A DNA stretch of 64,000 bases from Exiguobacterium aurantiacum DSM 6208 (GTDB taxonomy: Bacteria > Bacillota > Bacilli > Exiguobacteriales > Exiguobacteriaceae): positions 2,299,001 to 2,363,000 of the forward strand of contig NZ_JNIQ01000001.1 of the NCBI RefSeq assembly GCF_000702585.1. The letters run 5' to 3'. The notes beneath the pieces were generated by a model. It was not told where the DNA came from. It saw only the letters and a program-made list of their open reading frames with translations, and made no database searches. Shown one piece after another: positions 34,652-44,286 of the stretch; position 1 is the first letter of the stretch, and the number at the start of each line of letters is the position of its first letter. The position numbers were made by a program, and so were the translations under genes.

Positions 34652-34679
34652 CGATGAGGGAGACAATTCTCCCTCATCG
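34652..34679 (-). other. Perfect hairpin between pdhB and pdhC
   Basis: A 12-bp perfect stem with loop CAAT on the plus strand, ATTG on the minus strand, in the 76-base pdhB-pdhC gap. No T run follows, so it is more likely an mRNA processing or stability element than a terminator. Confidence 0.7.
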
Positions 34680-34693
34680 CCAAATGAACACGA

Positions 34694-35671
34694 TCAGAAG
34701 TTGATAACTTCCTTAACTTTTGCAACGACATCTTTATGGTCAGGTAACCATGCGTCTTCCCCTTGTGCGAAGGCGAAAACTGTGTCAGGTGCAGTCACAC
34801 GAAGCACTGGAGCTTCGAGGTGAAGAATTGCGCGTTCTTGAATTTCAGTTACAACGTTCGCTGCGATACCTGCTTGACGCTGTGCCTCTTGAACGACGAT
34901 CGCACGGCCAGTCTTTTTAACAGACTCGACGATTGTATCGATATCAAGCGGGCTCACTGTCATGAGGTCGATGACTTCAACGTTGATGTTTTCTTTTTCG
35001 AGTTCTTCCGCTGCTTTGAGTGACGTGTGGACCATCGCACCGTATGTGATGATCGAAACGTCAGTTCCTTCACGCTTCACGTCTGCTTTTCCAAGCTCGA
35101 TCGTGTATTCGCCTTCAGGTACTTCGCCACGGAATGAACGGTAAAGCTTCATGTGCTCGAGGAAGACGACAGGGTCGTTATCGCGGATTGACGCGATCAA
35201 AAGTCCTTTTGCATCGTACGGAGTCGACGGGATGACGACTTTAAGACCAGGTGTCTGAGCCATCAAGCCTTCGAGGCTATCCGCATGAAGTTCAGGTGTT
35301 TTTACACCGCCACCGAACGGTGAACGGATTGTGATCGGCTGGCTGTAAGCGCCGCCTGAACGGTAACGCATACGTGCCATTTGAGCTGCGACCGAGTCAA
35401 ATACTTCGAAGACGAAACCGAAGAATTGAACTTCCATGATTGGACGGAAGCCTGTGAGACCGAGACCGATTGCAAGACCACCGATACCAGACTCAGCAAG
35501 CGGCGTGTCGAAGACGCGGTCTTCGCCGAGCTCGTCTTGGAGACCTTCCGTAGCACGGAATACCCCACCGTTTTTACCAACGTCTTCTCCGAAAAGAAGT
35601 ACTTTCTCGTCGCGCTTCATTTCAACGCGCATCGCATCAGTAATCGCTTGGATCATTGTCATTTGAGCCAT
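34694..35671 (-). CDS. pdhB: Pyruvate dehydrogenase E1 beta subunit
   Basis: E1 beta, 325 residues, forming the thiamine diphosphate-dependent decarboxylase with PdhA. Recognisable segments are [41 protein letters not shown], the [25 protein letters not shown] stretch with the TPP-activating Glu, and the C-terminal [17 protein letters not shown] and [15 protein letters not shown]. The gap from pdhA is only three bases. Confidence 0.96.
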   Translation of the reverse strand: MAQMTMIQAITDAMRVEMKRDEKVLLFGEDVGKNGGVFRATEGLQDELGEDRVFDTPLAESGIGGLAIGLGLTGFRPIMEVQFFGFVFEVFDSVAAQMARMRYRSGGAYSQPITIRSPFGGGVKTPELHADSLEGLMAQTPGLKVVIPSTPYDAKGLLIASIRDNDPVVFLEHMKLYRSFRGEVPEGEYTIELGKADVKREGTDVSIITYGAMVHTSLKAAEELEKENINVEVIDLMTVSPLDIDTIVESVKKTGRAIVVQEAQRQAGIAANVVTEIQERAILHLEAPVLRVTAPDTVFAFAQGEDAWLPDHKDVVAKVKEVINF

Positions 35672-35674
35672 AAC

Positions 35675-36778
<1,104 letters not shown>

Positions 36779-36905
36779 TCAACTATGAGACAATTGTCTT
36801 TTTTGTGATCAAACACTACCTCAAATCTTAAGTGTATCTGTCCAAAAAAGCAATCTGTATTAACGTGATACAGGAAAGTAATTCTGCTCCTGCCGTTTCT
36901 TAGAC

Positions 36906-36935
36906 AGTATAGAACGGGTTGTTATAATAACGCAA
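36906..36935 (-). promoter_or_regulatory. Predicted promoter of pdhABCD
   Basis: On the minus strand TTGCGT (36935-36930) and TATACT (36911-36906) are spaced by 18 bases. The start would lie near 36899, giving a leader of about 140 bases. In the 331-bp gap 36761-37091 I see this promoter, the cre-like site at 36953-36967 and a -10-like TATAAT for def at 37053-37058, and nothing coding. Confidence 0.5.
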
Positions 36936-36952
36936 AAAATATGCTCACCTTA

Positions 36953-36967
36953 TAAAAACGCTTACAT
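36953..36967 (-). promoter_or_regulatory. cre-like site upstream of the pdh promoter
   Basis: ATGTAAGCGTTTTTA matches WTGNAARCGNWWWCA at 14 of 15 positions. It sits about 18 bases upstream of the predicted -35, where CcpA acts as an activator at genes such as ackA in Bacillus. It could instead be used by the divergent def gene. Confidence 0.5.
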
Positions 36968-37091
36968 GAACACATCTTTTCACTCATTTCGTCTCTGTAT
37001 CATTTTCATTTCACCTTCTGTACCATCTCGAGGTTTTCTACATTAAATATGATATAATGAGTCATATCGAAATTTGGAAAGGAAGTTGTAC

Positions 37092-37631
37092 ATGTTAACG
37101 ATGAAAGATGTGATTCGTGAAGGAGACGACCGGCTCCGCCTTCGTTCGAATGAAGTCCCGGTACCGCCAACGGCTGAAGACTTGGCGTTGCTCGACGAGA
37201 TGGAGACGTTCCTCGTGAACAGCCAGGACCCGGAGATTAGTGAAAAATACGAACTTCGAGGCGGTGTCGGCATTGCCGCTCCCCAGCTCGGGGTCAATCG
37301 CCGTTTCTTCACCGTCCTGCTCGCAGAAGAAGAGGAGACGTTCAAGCTCTCGATTTTCAATCCGAGAATCACGAGTCATTCCGTCGAACAGACGTTTTTA
37401 AATGGCGGTGAGGGATGTCTGTCTGTCGACCGTGTCGTCAAAGGGAACGTCCCGCGCCATCGCCGCATCACGCTCGAAGGATTCGACCGCGACGGCAATC
37501 CGATCAAATTGCGACTTCGTGGCATGCGCGCCATCGTCTGCCAGCACGAACTCGATCACTTAAACGGCGTCTTGTTCTATGACCGCATCAACCCGACCAA
37601 TCCACTTGAGACTTACGGTGAACCGATCTGA
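37092..37631 (+). CDS. def: Peptide deformylase
   Basis: Removes the formyl group from nascent protein N-termini with a metal ion. The 179-residue protein contains all three signature motifs: GGVGIAAPQLG (motif 1), EGCLSVD (motif 2, metal-binding Cys) and QHELDHLNG (motif 3, two metal-binding His). Its insertions make it the type-2, Gram-positive form like Bacillus YkrB. The ATG at 37092 follows AAAGGAAG by 6 bases. The next gene begins 10 bases after the stop and is probably cotranscribed. Confidence 0.95.
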   Translation: MLTMKDVIREGDDRLRLRSNEVPVPPTAEDLALLDEMETFLVNSQDPEISEKYELRGGVGIAAPQLGVNRRFFTVLLAEEEETFKLSIFNPRITSHSVEQTFLNGGEGCLSVDRVVKGNVPRHRRITLEGFDRDGNPIKLRLRGMRAIVCQHELDHLNGVLFYDRINPTNPLETYGEPI

Positions 37632-37641
37632 GGTGACGAAT

Positions 37642-39258
37642 GTGAAAAAAAAGGCGCTGTTGTTAGTATTCCCATTTTTATTTCTTTTAATCGGAGGATG
37701 TGTCCGCATCGAATATGATGCCACCGTCCATTACGACCAATCGGTCACGCTCGAGACGACGTATGCGTTTCGCGACCATCCGGTGATGAAACTGCTCAAT
37801 TTACGACTAGATTGGGATACGTGGAAACAACAAGCGAACGATAACGGTTACGCGACCCGCGACTACTCGAGCGAAGATGACTATGAAGGCATGGTATTGA
37901 AAAAGACGTTCGCGAGTGTCGATGACCTACAAAATATAAAAGAAGAATGGAAGACCGGTCCGGCCGGTATCCTCGTCCCGCCGGACATGGAGTTCGACGT
38001 CCAAAAAGAGGATGGCATCTGGTTCGACTCATACGTGCTCAATACGAACCTCGACCTTCGGCTCGACCGCATCGAGTTGCCGGGCGTCAATTTGAGCGGG
38101 TCACCGAAACAGCTCGCCGAACGATACGTCCGTCAAGCCGATATCCGCTTCAATTTGACCGTTCCGACCGGCGTGTTCGTCGAAGATGGGACCGGGCTCG
38201 ACCCGCGTTCAATGAAACACGTCGAATGGCAAGTGTACGGCGGCCGGCAAAACAACATGACGCTCGTCGCCCATGTACCGAACGTCAAGGCCTGGATCAT
38301 CACGGTCGTCGCCTTCGTCGTCTTCAGTTTTGCCAGTTTCTTCGTGTGGCGAAAATATCGGCAAAACGTCGGGGACCCGAACAAGACGTCGCTCCGGTCA
38401 CGTCTGCTCGGTGTGATCATCATCGTTCTCGCCTTATCGATCATCATCGTGACCGTCCGGGAAGAGCTGACGACGGAACGGAAAGCCGAGGCGGTGCGTC
38501 AAGCGGCGCAAACTGACGAGTTCATTCCGACGTTCGCCGTGCACGGGCTGCTCGGGACCGACCGGACGTTCTTGCGCTTCTCGCAGTTCATGGAGCAGCG
38601 CGGCCTCGCCAAGGACGGCGCGCTCTGTACCGTCTCGACAGAGAGCGAGGTCGACTGTGTTATCAACGACTATAGCTCGAACCGTCCGATCGTCCGCATC
38701 GAGTATGAAGACGCCGAGGCGTCATTGAACAATCAGACGAAATGGTTGAACGCGGCGATCGAGACGTATAAATCCGAGCGCAACAAGTCGTTCGATCGCA
38801 TGTACTTGATCGGTCACAGCATGGGCGGTGTCGCCGCCGCGAACTATATTTTGAACCAAGATGACTATTTGATCGACAAGTTCGTCTCGTACGACAGCCC
38901 GTTCGGCGGCACCCGCCTCGCCAACTTCGGTCTGTCGGCGAGCAACTTCGGTGTCAACACAGGGAGTGCCGCCATTCGCGACCTATCACCGACGTCAGAC
39001 GGACTCCAGGCGTTCCAGTCCAAACTCGAGACGTGGCCTCGCTCCGTGCAAGTGTTGTCGTTCGCCGGGCGCGGCGGGGAGTTCAACTTGATCGAACCAA
39101 CAAGTTCACTCCTGCTCGAGGAGTACACGAACAACATCACGACCGAGACCGTTCCGTACGACCACTTCTCGCTCCACCGGAAGACGGACGTACTCCGGGA
39201 TACGGGCCGATTCTTATACGAGTACACGAACGAGTTCAACCCTGTCGAGACGAATTGA
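37642..39258 (+). CDS. Lipoprotein with two membrane helices and an external alpha/beta-hydrolase domain
   Basis: A 538-residue composite protein. Residues 1-20 are a lipoprotein signal with lipobox LIGGC (Cys20). Residues about 21-215 resemble the LppM-type domain (YDATVHYDQSVTLETTYAF). Two membrane helices follow (about 218-235 and 256-272). Residues 295-538 are an alpha/beta-hydrolase close to the DUF915 type: oxyanion VHGLLGT, nucleophile GHSMGG (Ser393), acid in SYDSPFGG and His in PYDHFSLH. Both domains should face outward. The GTG start follows GAGGTG by 6 bases. The substrate is unknown. Confidence 0.75.
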   Translation: MKKKALLLVFPFLFLLIGGCVRIEYDATVHYDQSVTLETTYAFRDHPVMKLLNLRLDWDTWKQQANDNGYATRDYSSEDDYEGMVLKKTFASVDDLQNIKEEWKTGPAGILVPPDMEFDVQKEDGIWFDSYVLNTNLDLRLDRIELPGVNLSGSPKQLAERYVRQADIRFNLTVPTGVFVEDGTGLDPRSMKHVEWQVYGGRQNNMTLVAHVPNVKAWIITVVAFVVFSFASFFVWRKYRQNVGDPNKTSLRSRLLGVIIIVLALSIIIVTVREELTTERKAEAVRQAAQTDEFIPTFAVHGLLGTDRTFLRFSQFMEQRGLAKDGALCTVSTESEVDCVINDYSSNRPIVRIEYEDAEASLNNQTKWLNAAIETYKSERNKSFDRMYLIGHSMGGVAAANYILNQDDYLIDKFVSYDSPFGGTRLANFGLSASNFGVNTGSAAIRDLSPTSDGLQAFQSKLETWPRSVQVLSFAGRGGEFNLIEPTSSLLLEEYTNNITTETVPYDHFSLHRKTDVLRDTGRFLYEYTNEFNPVETN

Positions 39259-39267
39259 CGCCAAATA

Positions 39268-39298
39268 ACCCGCCTCCATCATGGAGGCGGGCTTTTCA
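39268..39298 (+). terminator. Terminator of the lipoprotein-hydrolase gene
   Basis: CCCGCCTCCATCATGGAGGCGGGC followed by TTTTC, between convergent genes. Confidence 0.9.
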
Positions 39299-39299
39299 T

Positions 39300-40757
39300 T
39301 TAGTACGTCATCGTCCACGTCAGCTTCTGTAACCAATAAATCAAATATTTGCCGATCGGCAAATCGGTTTGAATCTCTTCGTACGCGAGCGTATACGTTC
39401 CTGCTTCGTTGTTCCACAACCGTTTGAAGTAGCCATCGACTTCAGTCATAAACTCCGTCTCGGTCGTCGCGACGACTTCGACGTCGGCTTCTAAGTTATA
39501 GTCGTTCATATTGCGCGCCGTGTAGTTGCCGGAGCCGATGACGACGACTTGTCGCTCCCCTTCGACGTACAACAATTTCGGGTGATACTGTTCGTCCCCG
39601 ACTTCATACCACCGGATTTCGATTTGATCAGCATTGACCGTGTTCAGTTCGGCCGTCACCGGCAAGTTCGGCAGTCCCGACTTGTCCCGACCGAACGCGT
39701 TCGTGTTCGGGTCGAGGATGAGTTTGACGAACACGCCCCGCTCTGCGGCCCGATGGATGGCATGGATGATATCCCGGTCAGCCAAATAGAACATGCCGAC
39801 CCAAATCGTCTCCCCTGCCTTCGCCTGGTCCATGCCGTCGATGACCGCATCTTCAATCTTCGACTCGGTCACGTAACGGATTTGCATCGGCCCGTCCGAG
39901 TCTTCTTCCCGAAGGTTCGCCAATTTCTCTTCGTCCGGGAATCTCGCCTCGTCTCCTTTCGAGAACCGGGCGATCGCTTCCTCGCCTTCAAGAATGTCGG
40001 CAAGAATCGGTCCGTCGAGCCGGACGCCGACGTTCGAATGATAGCCGCTCGCGTCATGCGGGTTCGCCGACAAGACGAACCCTTCATTTTCGGTCACCAT
40101 GACTTTGCGATGGTTCGCCTTCACGTTCAAGAGCCGTAAATACGAACGGATCGTGATGTCTGGCGCTGTGCTCGCCATCGGGTTCGGCAACCAACCGTTC
40201 TGACTGTCCCCGAACCATTGAAACATCATCCGGTACAAAGTCGAGTATAAAATGTTCGGGTCGCGGAGCGCGCCGAGGTTCGTATAGACGATTTCAGCGC
40301 CCGCCTCTTCTAGCAAGTCGAGATGGTCGGCCGGATGCCCGTTATACGTCGTGTTGATCTCGTCGGTGATGACGACGACGTTCAAATCGGGATACGCTTC
40401 CATCTGTTCGAGGAGCGCTGTCGTCAGTCGCGCCGTGATGGTCGGATATTCACGGTCTTCATTCGAATAAGGATTGAATAAGAAAAAGTCCATGACGACA
40501 TATTCCCGTGCCTCACGGATCGACCGTTCCACGTCTTGGAATATCTCCATTTCGTTCACTTCCGTGTCTTCCCCTTGGTACGTCAGATCGAACAAGAAGT
40601 CGATTTGATCGTCCGAGATCGCGACCGGTTCAGAAGCCCGTGACACCCCTTCCGGGAGCGGTTTTACTTGATGATAAATCATCGTGACGAGAAATAATAA
40701 TAAAAATACGGCGAGGCCCCACTTCCACCAACTTCTTTTACGCTGTTTCTGTTTCAT
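39300..40757 (-). CDS. Membrane-anchored phospholipase D-like protein
   Basis: A 485-residue protein with an N-terminal membrane anchor (about residues 11-28) and two PLD-like domains. The active-site motifs are H216-R-K218 followed by E223, and H392-P-K394 followed by E399 and then GSGNYT. In both the canonical Asp of HxKxxxxD is replaced by Glu. Family members are cardiolipin synthases, phospholipases or nucleases, and the external location suggests action at the membrane surface. The ATG at 40757 starts MKQKQRKRSWWKW. It is monocistronic. Confidence 0.8.
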   Translation of the reverse strand: MKQKQRKRSWWKWGLAVFLLLFLVTMIYHQVKPLPEGVSRASEPVAISDDQIDFLFDLTYQGEDTEVNEMEIFQDVERSIREAREYVVMDFFLFNPYSNEDREYPTITARLTTALLEQMEAYPDLNVVVITDEINTTYNGHPADHLDLLEEAGAEIVYTNLGALRDPNILYSTLYRMMFQWFGDSQNGWLPNPMASTAPDITIRSYLRLLNVKANHRKVMVTENEGFVLSANPHDASGYHSNVGVRLDGPILADILEGEEAIARFSKGDEARFPDEEKLANLREEDSDGPMQIRYVTESKIEDAVIDGMDQAKAGETIWVGMFYLADRDIIHAIHRAAERGVFVKLILDPNTNAFGRDKSGLPNLPVTAELNTVNADQIEIRWYEVGDEQYHPKLLYVEGERQVVVIGSGNYTARNMNDYNLEADVEVVATTETEFMTEVDGYFKRLWNNEAGTYTLAYEEIQTDLPIGKYLIYWLQKLTWTMTY

Positions 40758-40786
40758 CGCATCATCCCCTTGTTTTTGTTCTCTAA

Positions 40787-40819
40787 AAAAACGGGCTGTA
40801 GTCGCCTACAGCCCGTTCG
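40787..40819 (-). terminator. Terminator of rnjA
   Basis: ACGGGCTGTAG pairs with CTACAGCCCGT and is followed by TTTTTT on the minus strand. Confidence 0.92.
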
Positions 40820-40820
40820 G

Positions 40821-42488
40821 TCATACTTCCATGATGATCGGTAGGACCATCGGGTGCCGTCTCGTTTTTTGCGCCAAGTACGGTGTGAGCGTGTCGGATA
40901 CGAGTTGTTTCATTTCCGACCACTTCATCTGCTTATTGGACAAGCCTTGTTCGACCGTCTTTTTGAGCAAACGTTCGCCGTCTCGAATCAAACTGCCCGA
41001 CTCGCGCATATAGACGAAGCCGCGGGAGATGATGTCAGGTCCTGAGACGAGTTTACGTGTCTTGCCATCGATGCTGATGACGACGACGACGAGCCCGTCT
41101 TCTGAGAGGATACGGCGATCGCGCAAGACGATGTTGCCGATGTCTCCGATACCATTTCCGTCAATATAGACGGCGTTCGCTGAGATTTTACCGGTGATGG
41201 CAGCAGAGTCGGCATCGACGGCGAGCACTTCACCGTTGTCCATGACGAAACTGTTCTCTCTCGGAATCCCGACCGATTCGGCGAGCTCGGCGTGTTTGAC
41301 GAGCATTCGGTACTCCCCGTGAATCGGCATGAAGAATTTTGGATTGAGCAAGCGAATCATGAGCAATTGCTCTTGCTGTGAGCCGTGGCCGGATGTATGG
41401 ATGTTCGTCAACTTACCATAGACGACGTCTGCTCCCGCTTTGTACAATTGATCGATCGTCTTCCCGACCGAGATGGCGTTACCTGGAATCGGTGAAGAAG
41501 AGAAGATGACCGTGTCACCTGGGATGATTGACACTTGACGGTGTGTCCCGTTGGCGATACGGCTGAGCGCGGCCATCGGCTCCCCTTGTGAACCGGTACA
41601 GAGAATCGCCACTTCATGCGGTTCGTAGTTCCGCATTTGATTGGCTTCAATGATCATACCTTTTGGTACGTTGATGAAACCGAGCTCTTGCCCGATCGTC
41701 ATGACTTTGTCCATCGAGCGGCCGAAGATTGCCAAGTGGCGTCCCGTCTCGGCACAAGCATCGACGACTTGTTGCAGACGGTAAATGTTCGAGGCGAACG
41801 TCGCGAAGATGATGCGGCCTTCCGCCTTCCGGAACGTCTCGCTGATCGTGCCGCCGACGACTTTCTCACTCATCGTGAAGCCTTCAACTTCTGCATTCGT
41901 CGAATCGGACAACAGGCAGAGCACGCCTTCCTTTCCGATGTCTGCCATTTTGGCAAGATCAGCCGGTTCGCCGACTGGTGTGAAGTCGAACTTGAAGTCG
42001 CCGGTATGGACGATGTTCCCTTGCGGTGTCTTGACGACGACACCGAGCGAGTTCGGGATCGAGTGGGTCGTCCGGAAGAACGAGATGCTCGTCTTACGGA
42101 ACTTGACGATCGCGTCCTCATCGATCTCGTGAAGTTCCGCCTCGCGGAGCAATCCATGTTCTTCAAGTTTCACTTTGATCAATCCGAGCGCGAGTTTCGT
42201 CGCATAGATCGGCAACTTCACTTGCTTCAAGAGGAACGGGATGCCACCGATGTGGTCTTCGTGCCCGTGGGTAATAAATACCCCTTTGACTTTGTCTTTG
42301 TTTTTGATCAAGTACGTATAATCTGGAATGACGTAGTCGATTCCGAGCAAGTCGTCCTCCGGGAACATGATGCCGGCATCGATGACGATAATCTCATCTT
42401 GGAATTGAACGACGTACGTGTTCTTCCCGATTTCGCCGAGTCCGCCTAACGCGAACACAGCAGTTTGGTGGTTCTTTACAAACTTCAT
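40821..42488 (-). CDS. rnjA: Ribonuclease J1
   Basis: A 555-residue metallo-beta-lactamase/beta-CASP ribonuclease with 5'-to-3' exo and endo activity, central to mRNA turnover. Zinc ligands are in [15 protein letters not shown], the beta-CASP motifs include [28 protein letters not shown] and [12 protein letters not shown], and the C-terminal domain ends in [14 protein letters not shown]. It lies beside ykrA, ktrC and def as in Bacillus. The small rpoY (ykzG) that precedes rnjA there is not present; the upstream gap is only about 220 bases. Confidence 0.97.
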   Translation of the reverse strand: MKFVKNHQTAVFALGGLGEIGKNTYVVQFQDEIIVIDAGIMFPEDDLLGIDYVIPDYTYLIKNKDKVKGVFITHGHEDHIGGIPFLLKQVKLPIYATKLALGLIKVKLEEHGLLREAELHEIDEDAIVKFRKTSISFFRTTHSIPNSLGVVVKTPQGNIVHTGDFKFDFTPVGEPADLAKMADIGKEGVLCLLSDSTNAEVEGFTMSEKVVGGTISETFRKAEGRIIFATFASNIYRLQQVVDACAETGRHLAIFGRSMDKVMTIGQELGFINVPKGMIIEANQMRNYEPHEVAILCTGSQGEPMAALSRIANGTHRQVSIIPGDTVIFSSSPIPGNAISVGKTIDQLYKAGADVVYGKLTNIHTSGHGSQQEQLLMIRLLNPKFFMPIHGEYRMLVKHAELAESVGIPRENSFVMDNGEVLAVDADSAAITGKISANAVYIDGNGIGDIGNIVLRDRRILSEDGLVVVVISIDGKTRKLVSGPDIISRGFVYMRESGSLIRDGERLLKKTVEQGLSNKQMKWSEMKQLVSDTLTPYLAQKTRRHPMVLPIIMEV

Positions 42489-42707
42489 TTAATCTCTCCT
42501 AACTCCAATTAGTTGTTTTTCATCTATGTGAAACATAAGTAATTCGCACAGTCTTGTTACGTTCCGTAAGATTCTTTCTTCATTATAGCTCATATTGTGA
42601 CAACATTTCACTAAAGACGTCAGATTGAGGGCGGTTTCTCGATTTCATGTTATGCTTTCTAGTGTAGCAACAACTCATAATTAGACAGAGAAAGCATGGT
42701 GAGTCAA

Positions 42708-43484
42708 ATGGAAGATAAAAAAGTCGTCTTTTTTGATATCGACGGGACACTCCTTCACGATGGGACGTTCATCCCCCCTTCGACGATCAAAGCTATCCAA
42801 CAACTTCGTTCGAACGGGGTCGAGACGTTCATCGCAACCGGACGCGGCCCGGCGATGCTATCCACGATCCCGGCACAAGTCGGAATCGACAGCTTCGTCT
42901 GTTACAACGGTCAAATCGTCGTCCATAAAGGGGAAGTCGTCTATCGGAACGCGTTACCGACGAGCGCCCTCGACCGTCTGACAGGCCATGCCGGGAATAA
43001 CGACCATACGCTCGTCTATCTCGGCCAACACCGCGGAGTCGCCACGAAAGCGAACGACCACGTCGTCGAACAGTCTCTCGGCGAGCTCGATATGCCGATT
43101 CCGACTTATGAACCGAATTTCCACGTCGAACAGGACGTGTATCAGACACTCCTCTACTGCACGCCCGAAGACGAGCATCATTACGTGGACACTTATGACG
43201 AGTTCGATTTTATTCGCTGGCATCCCCACGCCATGGACGTCATCAATCGCGGGGCAAGCAAAGCGGACGGGGTCCGGCACTTCATCGAGGCGAACGGATA
43301 CCGCCTCGAAAACACGTATGCGTTCGGCGACGCGTTGAACGACTTGGCGATGCTTCAATACGTCGGGACCGGGATTGCCATGGGCAACGGCCGGGCCGAG
43401 ACGAAAGCGGTCGCGGATTATGTGACGAAGTCGATTCTCGAGGACGGGATTGAGTACGGACTGAAGAAGATGAACCTCATTTGA
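42708..43484 (+). CDS. ykrA: HAD-superfamily (Cof-type) phosphatase YkrA
   Basis: A 258-residue HAD-IIB hydrolase, probably acting on a phosphorylated sugar or cofactor. Motif I is FFDIDGTLLHDG, motif II IATGRGP, motif III includes SKADGVRHFIE and motif IV is AFGDALNDLAMLQYVGTGIAMGNG. The ATG at 42708 is chosen with GGTGAG 5 bases upstream and the Bacillus YkrA length; ATG 42696 is an alternative. It is divergent from rnjA and convergent with ktrC. Confidence 0.88.
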   Translation: MEDKKVVFFDIDGTLLHDGTFIPPSTIKAIQQLRSNGVETFIATGRGPAMLSTIPAQVGIDSFVCYNGQIVVHKGEVVYRNALPTSALDRLTGHAGNNDHTLVYLGQHRGVATKANDHVVEQSLGELDMPIPTYEPNFHVEQDVYQTLLYCTPEDEHHYVDTYDEFDFIRWHPHAMDVINRGASKADGVRHFIEANGYRLENTYAFGDALNDLAMLQYVGTGIAMGNGRAETKAVADYVTKSILEDGIEYGLKKMNLI

Positions 43485-43486
43485 AA

Positions 43487-43516
43487 CAAAACGAGAGGCA
43501 GACGCCTCTCGTTTTT
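43487..43516. terminator. Bidirectional terminator between ykrA and ktrC
   Basis: AAAACGAGAGGC pairs with GCCTCTCGTTTT around AGAC. Confidence 0.92.
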
Positions 43517-44177
43517 ATCTGGACCGGAGTGTTCGTTCGAGCCGGTCGAGGTCGGTATCTTTCCCGATGATGATCAAAATGTCTTCTGGAAGGATCATCT
43601 CGTCCGCCTGCGGAGAGATGATCACGTCATCGTCGCGGCGAACCGCCACGATGTTGACCCCGTATTTGGCCCGAAGGTCTAAATCGATGAGCGATTTGTT
43701 CGAGAGTTTATCCGACGCCTTGATCTCGACAATTGAGTGCTCGTTTGACAGCTCGAGATAATCCAAGATGCTCTGGCTCATCAACCCGTTGGCAATCCGG
43801 ACACCCATGTCGCGTTCCGGATGGACGACATTATCGGCACCGATGCGGCGCAATACTTTCTCATGGTAGTCGTTCGTCGCTTTAACCGTGATGATTTGGA
43901 CGCCGAGCTCCTTCAAGATGAGCGTCGTCAAGATGGACGCTTGAATATTTTCTCCGATCGCGACGATGACATGCTCAAAGTTGCGAATCCCAAGGCTCTT
44001 CAATACGTTCTCATCTGTCGTATCCGCGATGACCGCATGCGTCGCCACTCCCATGAACTCGTTGACGCGTTCTTCGTCCGCGTCGATGGCGAGGACGTCG
44101 TATCCGTTCGCTGACAGCTCACGCACGATCGACCCGCCGAAACGTCCTAACCCAATGACTGCAAATTCACCTGTCAT
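43515..44177 (-). CDS. ktrC: Potassium uptake regulatory subunit KtrC (RCK domains)
   Basis: A 220-residue cytoplasmic gating ring subunit of a Ktr potassium transporter. The RCK_N Rossmann motif is FAVIGLGRFGGSIVRELS with the ligand loop AIDADEERVNEF, and the RCK_C domain spans about residues 140-220. RCK_C domains of this family bind c-di-AMP. Location next to rnjA and ykrA corresponds to Bacillus ykqB (KtrC). The membrane partner KtrD/KtrB is not in the window. Confidence 0.9.
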   Translation of the reverse strand: MTGEFAVIGLGRFGGSIVRELSANGYDVLAIDADEERVNEFMGVATHAVIADTTDENVLKSLGIRNFEHVIVAIGENIQASILTTLILKELGVQIITVKATNDYHEKVLRRIGADNVVHPERDMGVRIANGLMSQSILDYLELSNEHSIVEIKASDKLSNKSLIDLDLRAKYGVNIVAVRRDDDVIISPQADEMILPEDILIIIGKDTDLDRLERTLRSR

Positions 44178-44261
44178 ACCTCATACATCCCTTTCTAACA
44201 GCGCGTTCTGTTCTCGATTCTTCGTTCAGTGTAACTGATTCCCTCCGAAAAGACTACACAA

Positions 44262-44286
44262 AAAAAGACCGGGAAGACCCGGTCTT
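44262..44286 (-). terminator. Terminator of cydAB
   Basis: AAGACCGGG pairs with CCCGGTCTT around TCTT and is followed by TTTTTT on the minus strand, directly after the cydB stop. Confidence 0.92.

Noticed and set aside
42594-42612. TGTGACAACATTTCAC upstream of ykrA as an FNR or Rex site
   Set aside because: Spacing between the half-sites is 7 rather than 6 and the second half does not match TCACA; it fits neither consensus.
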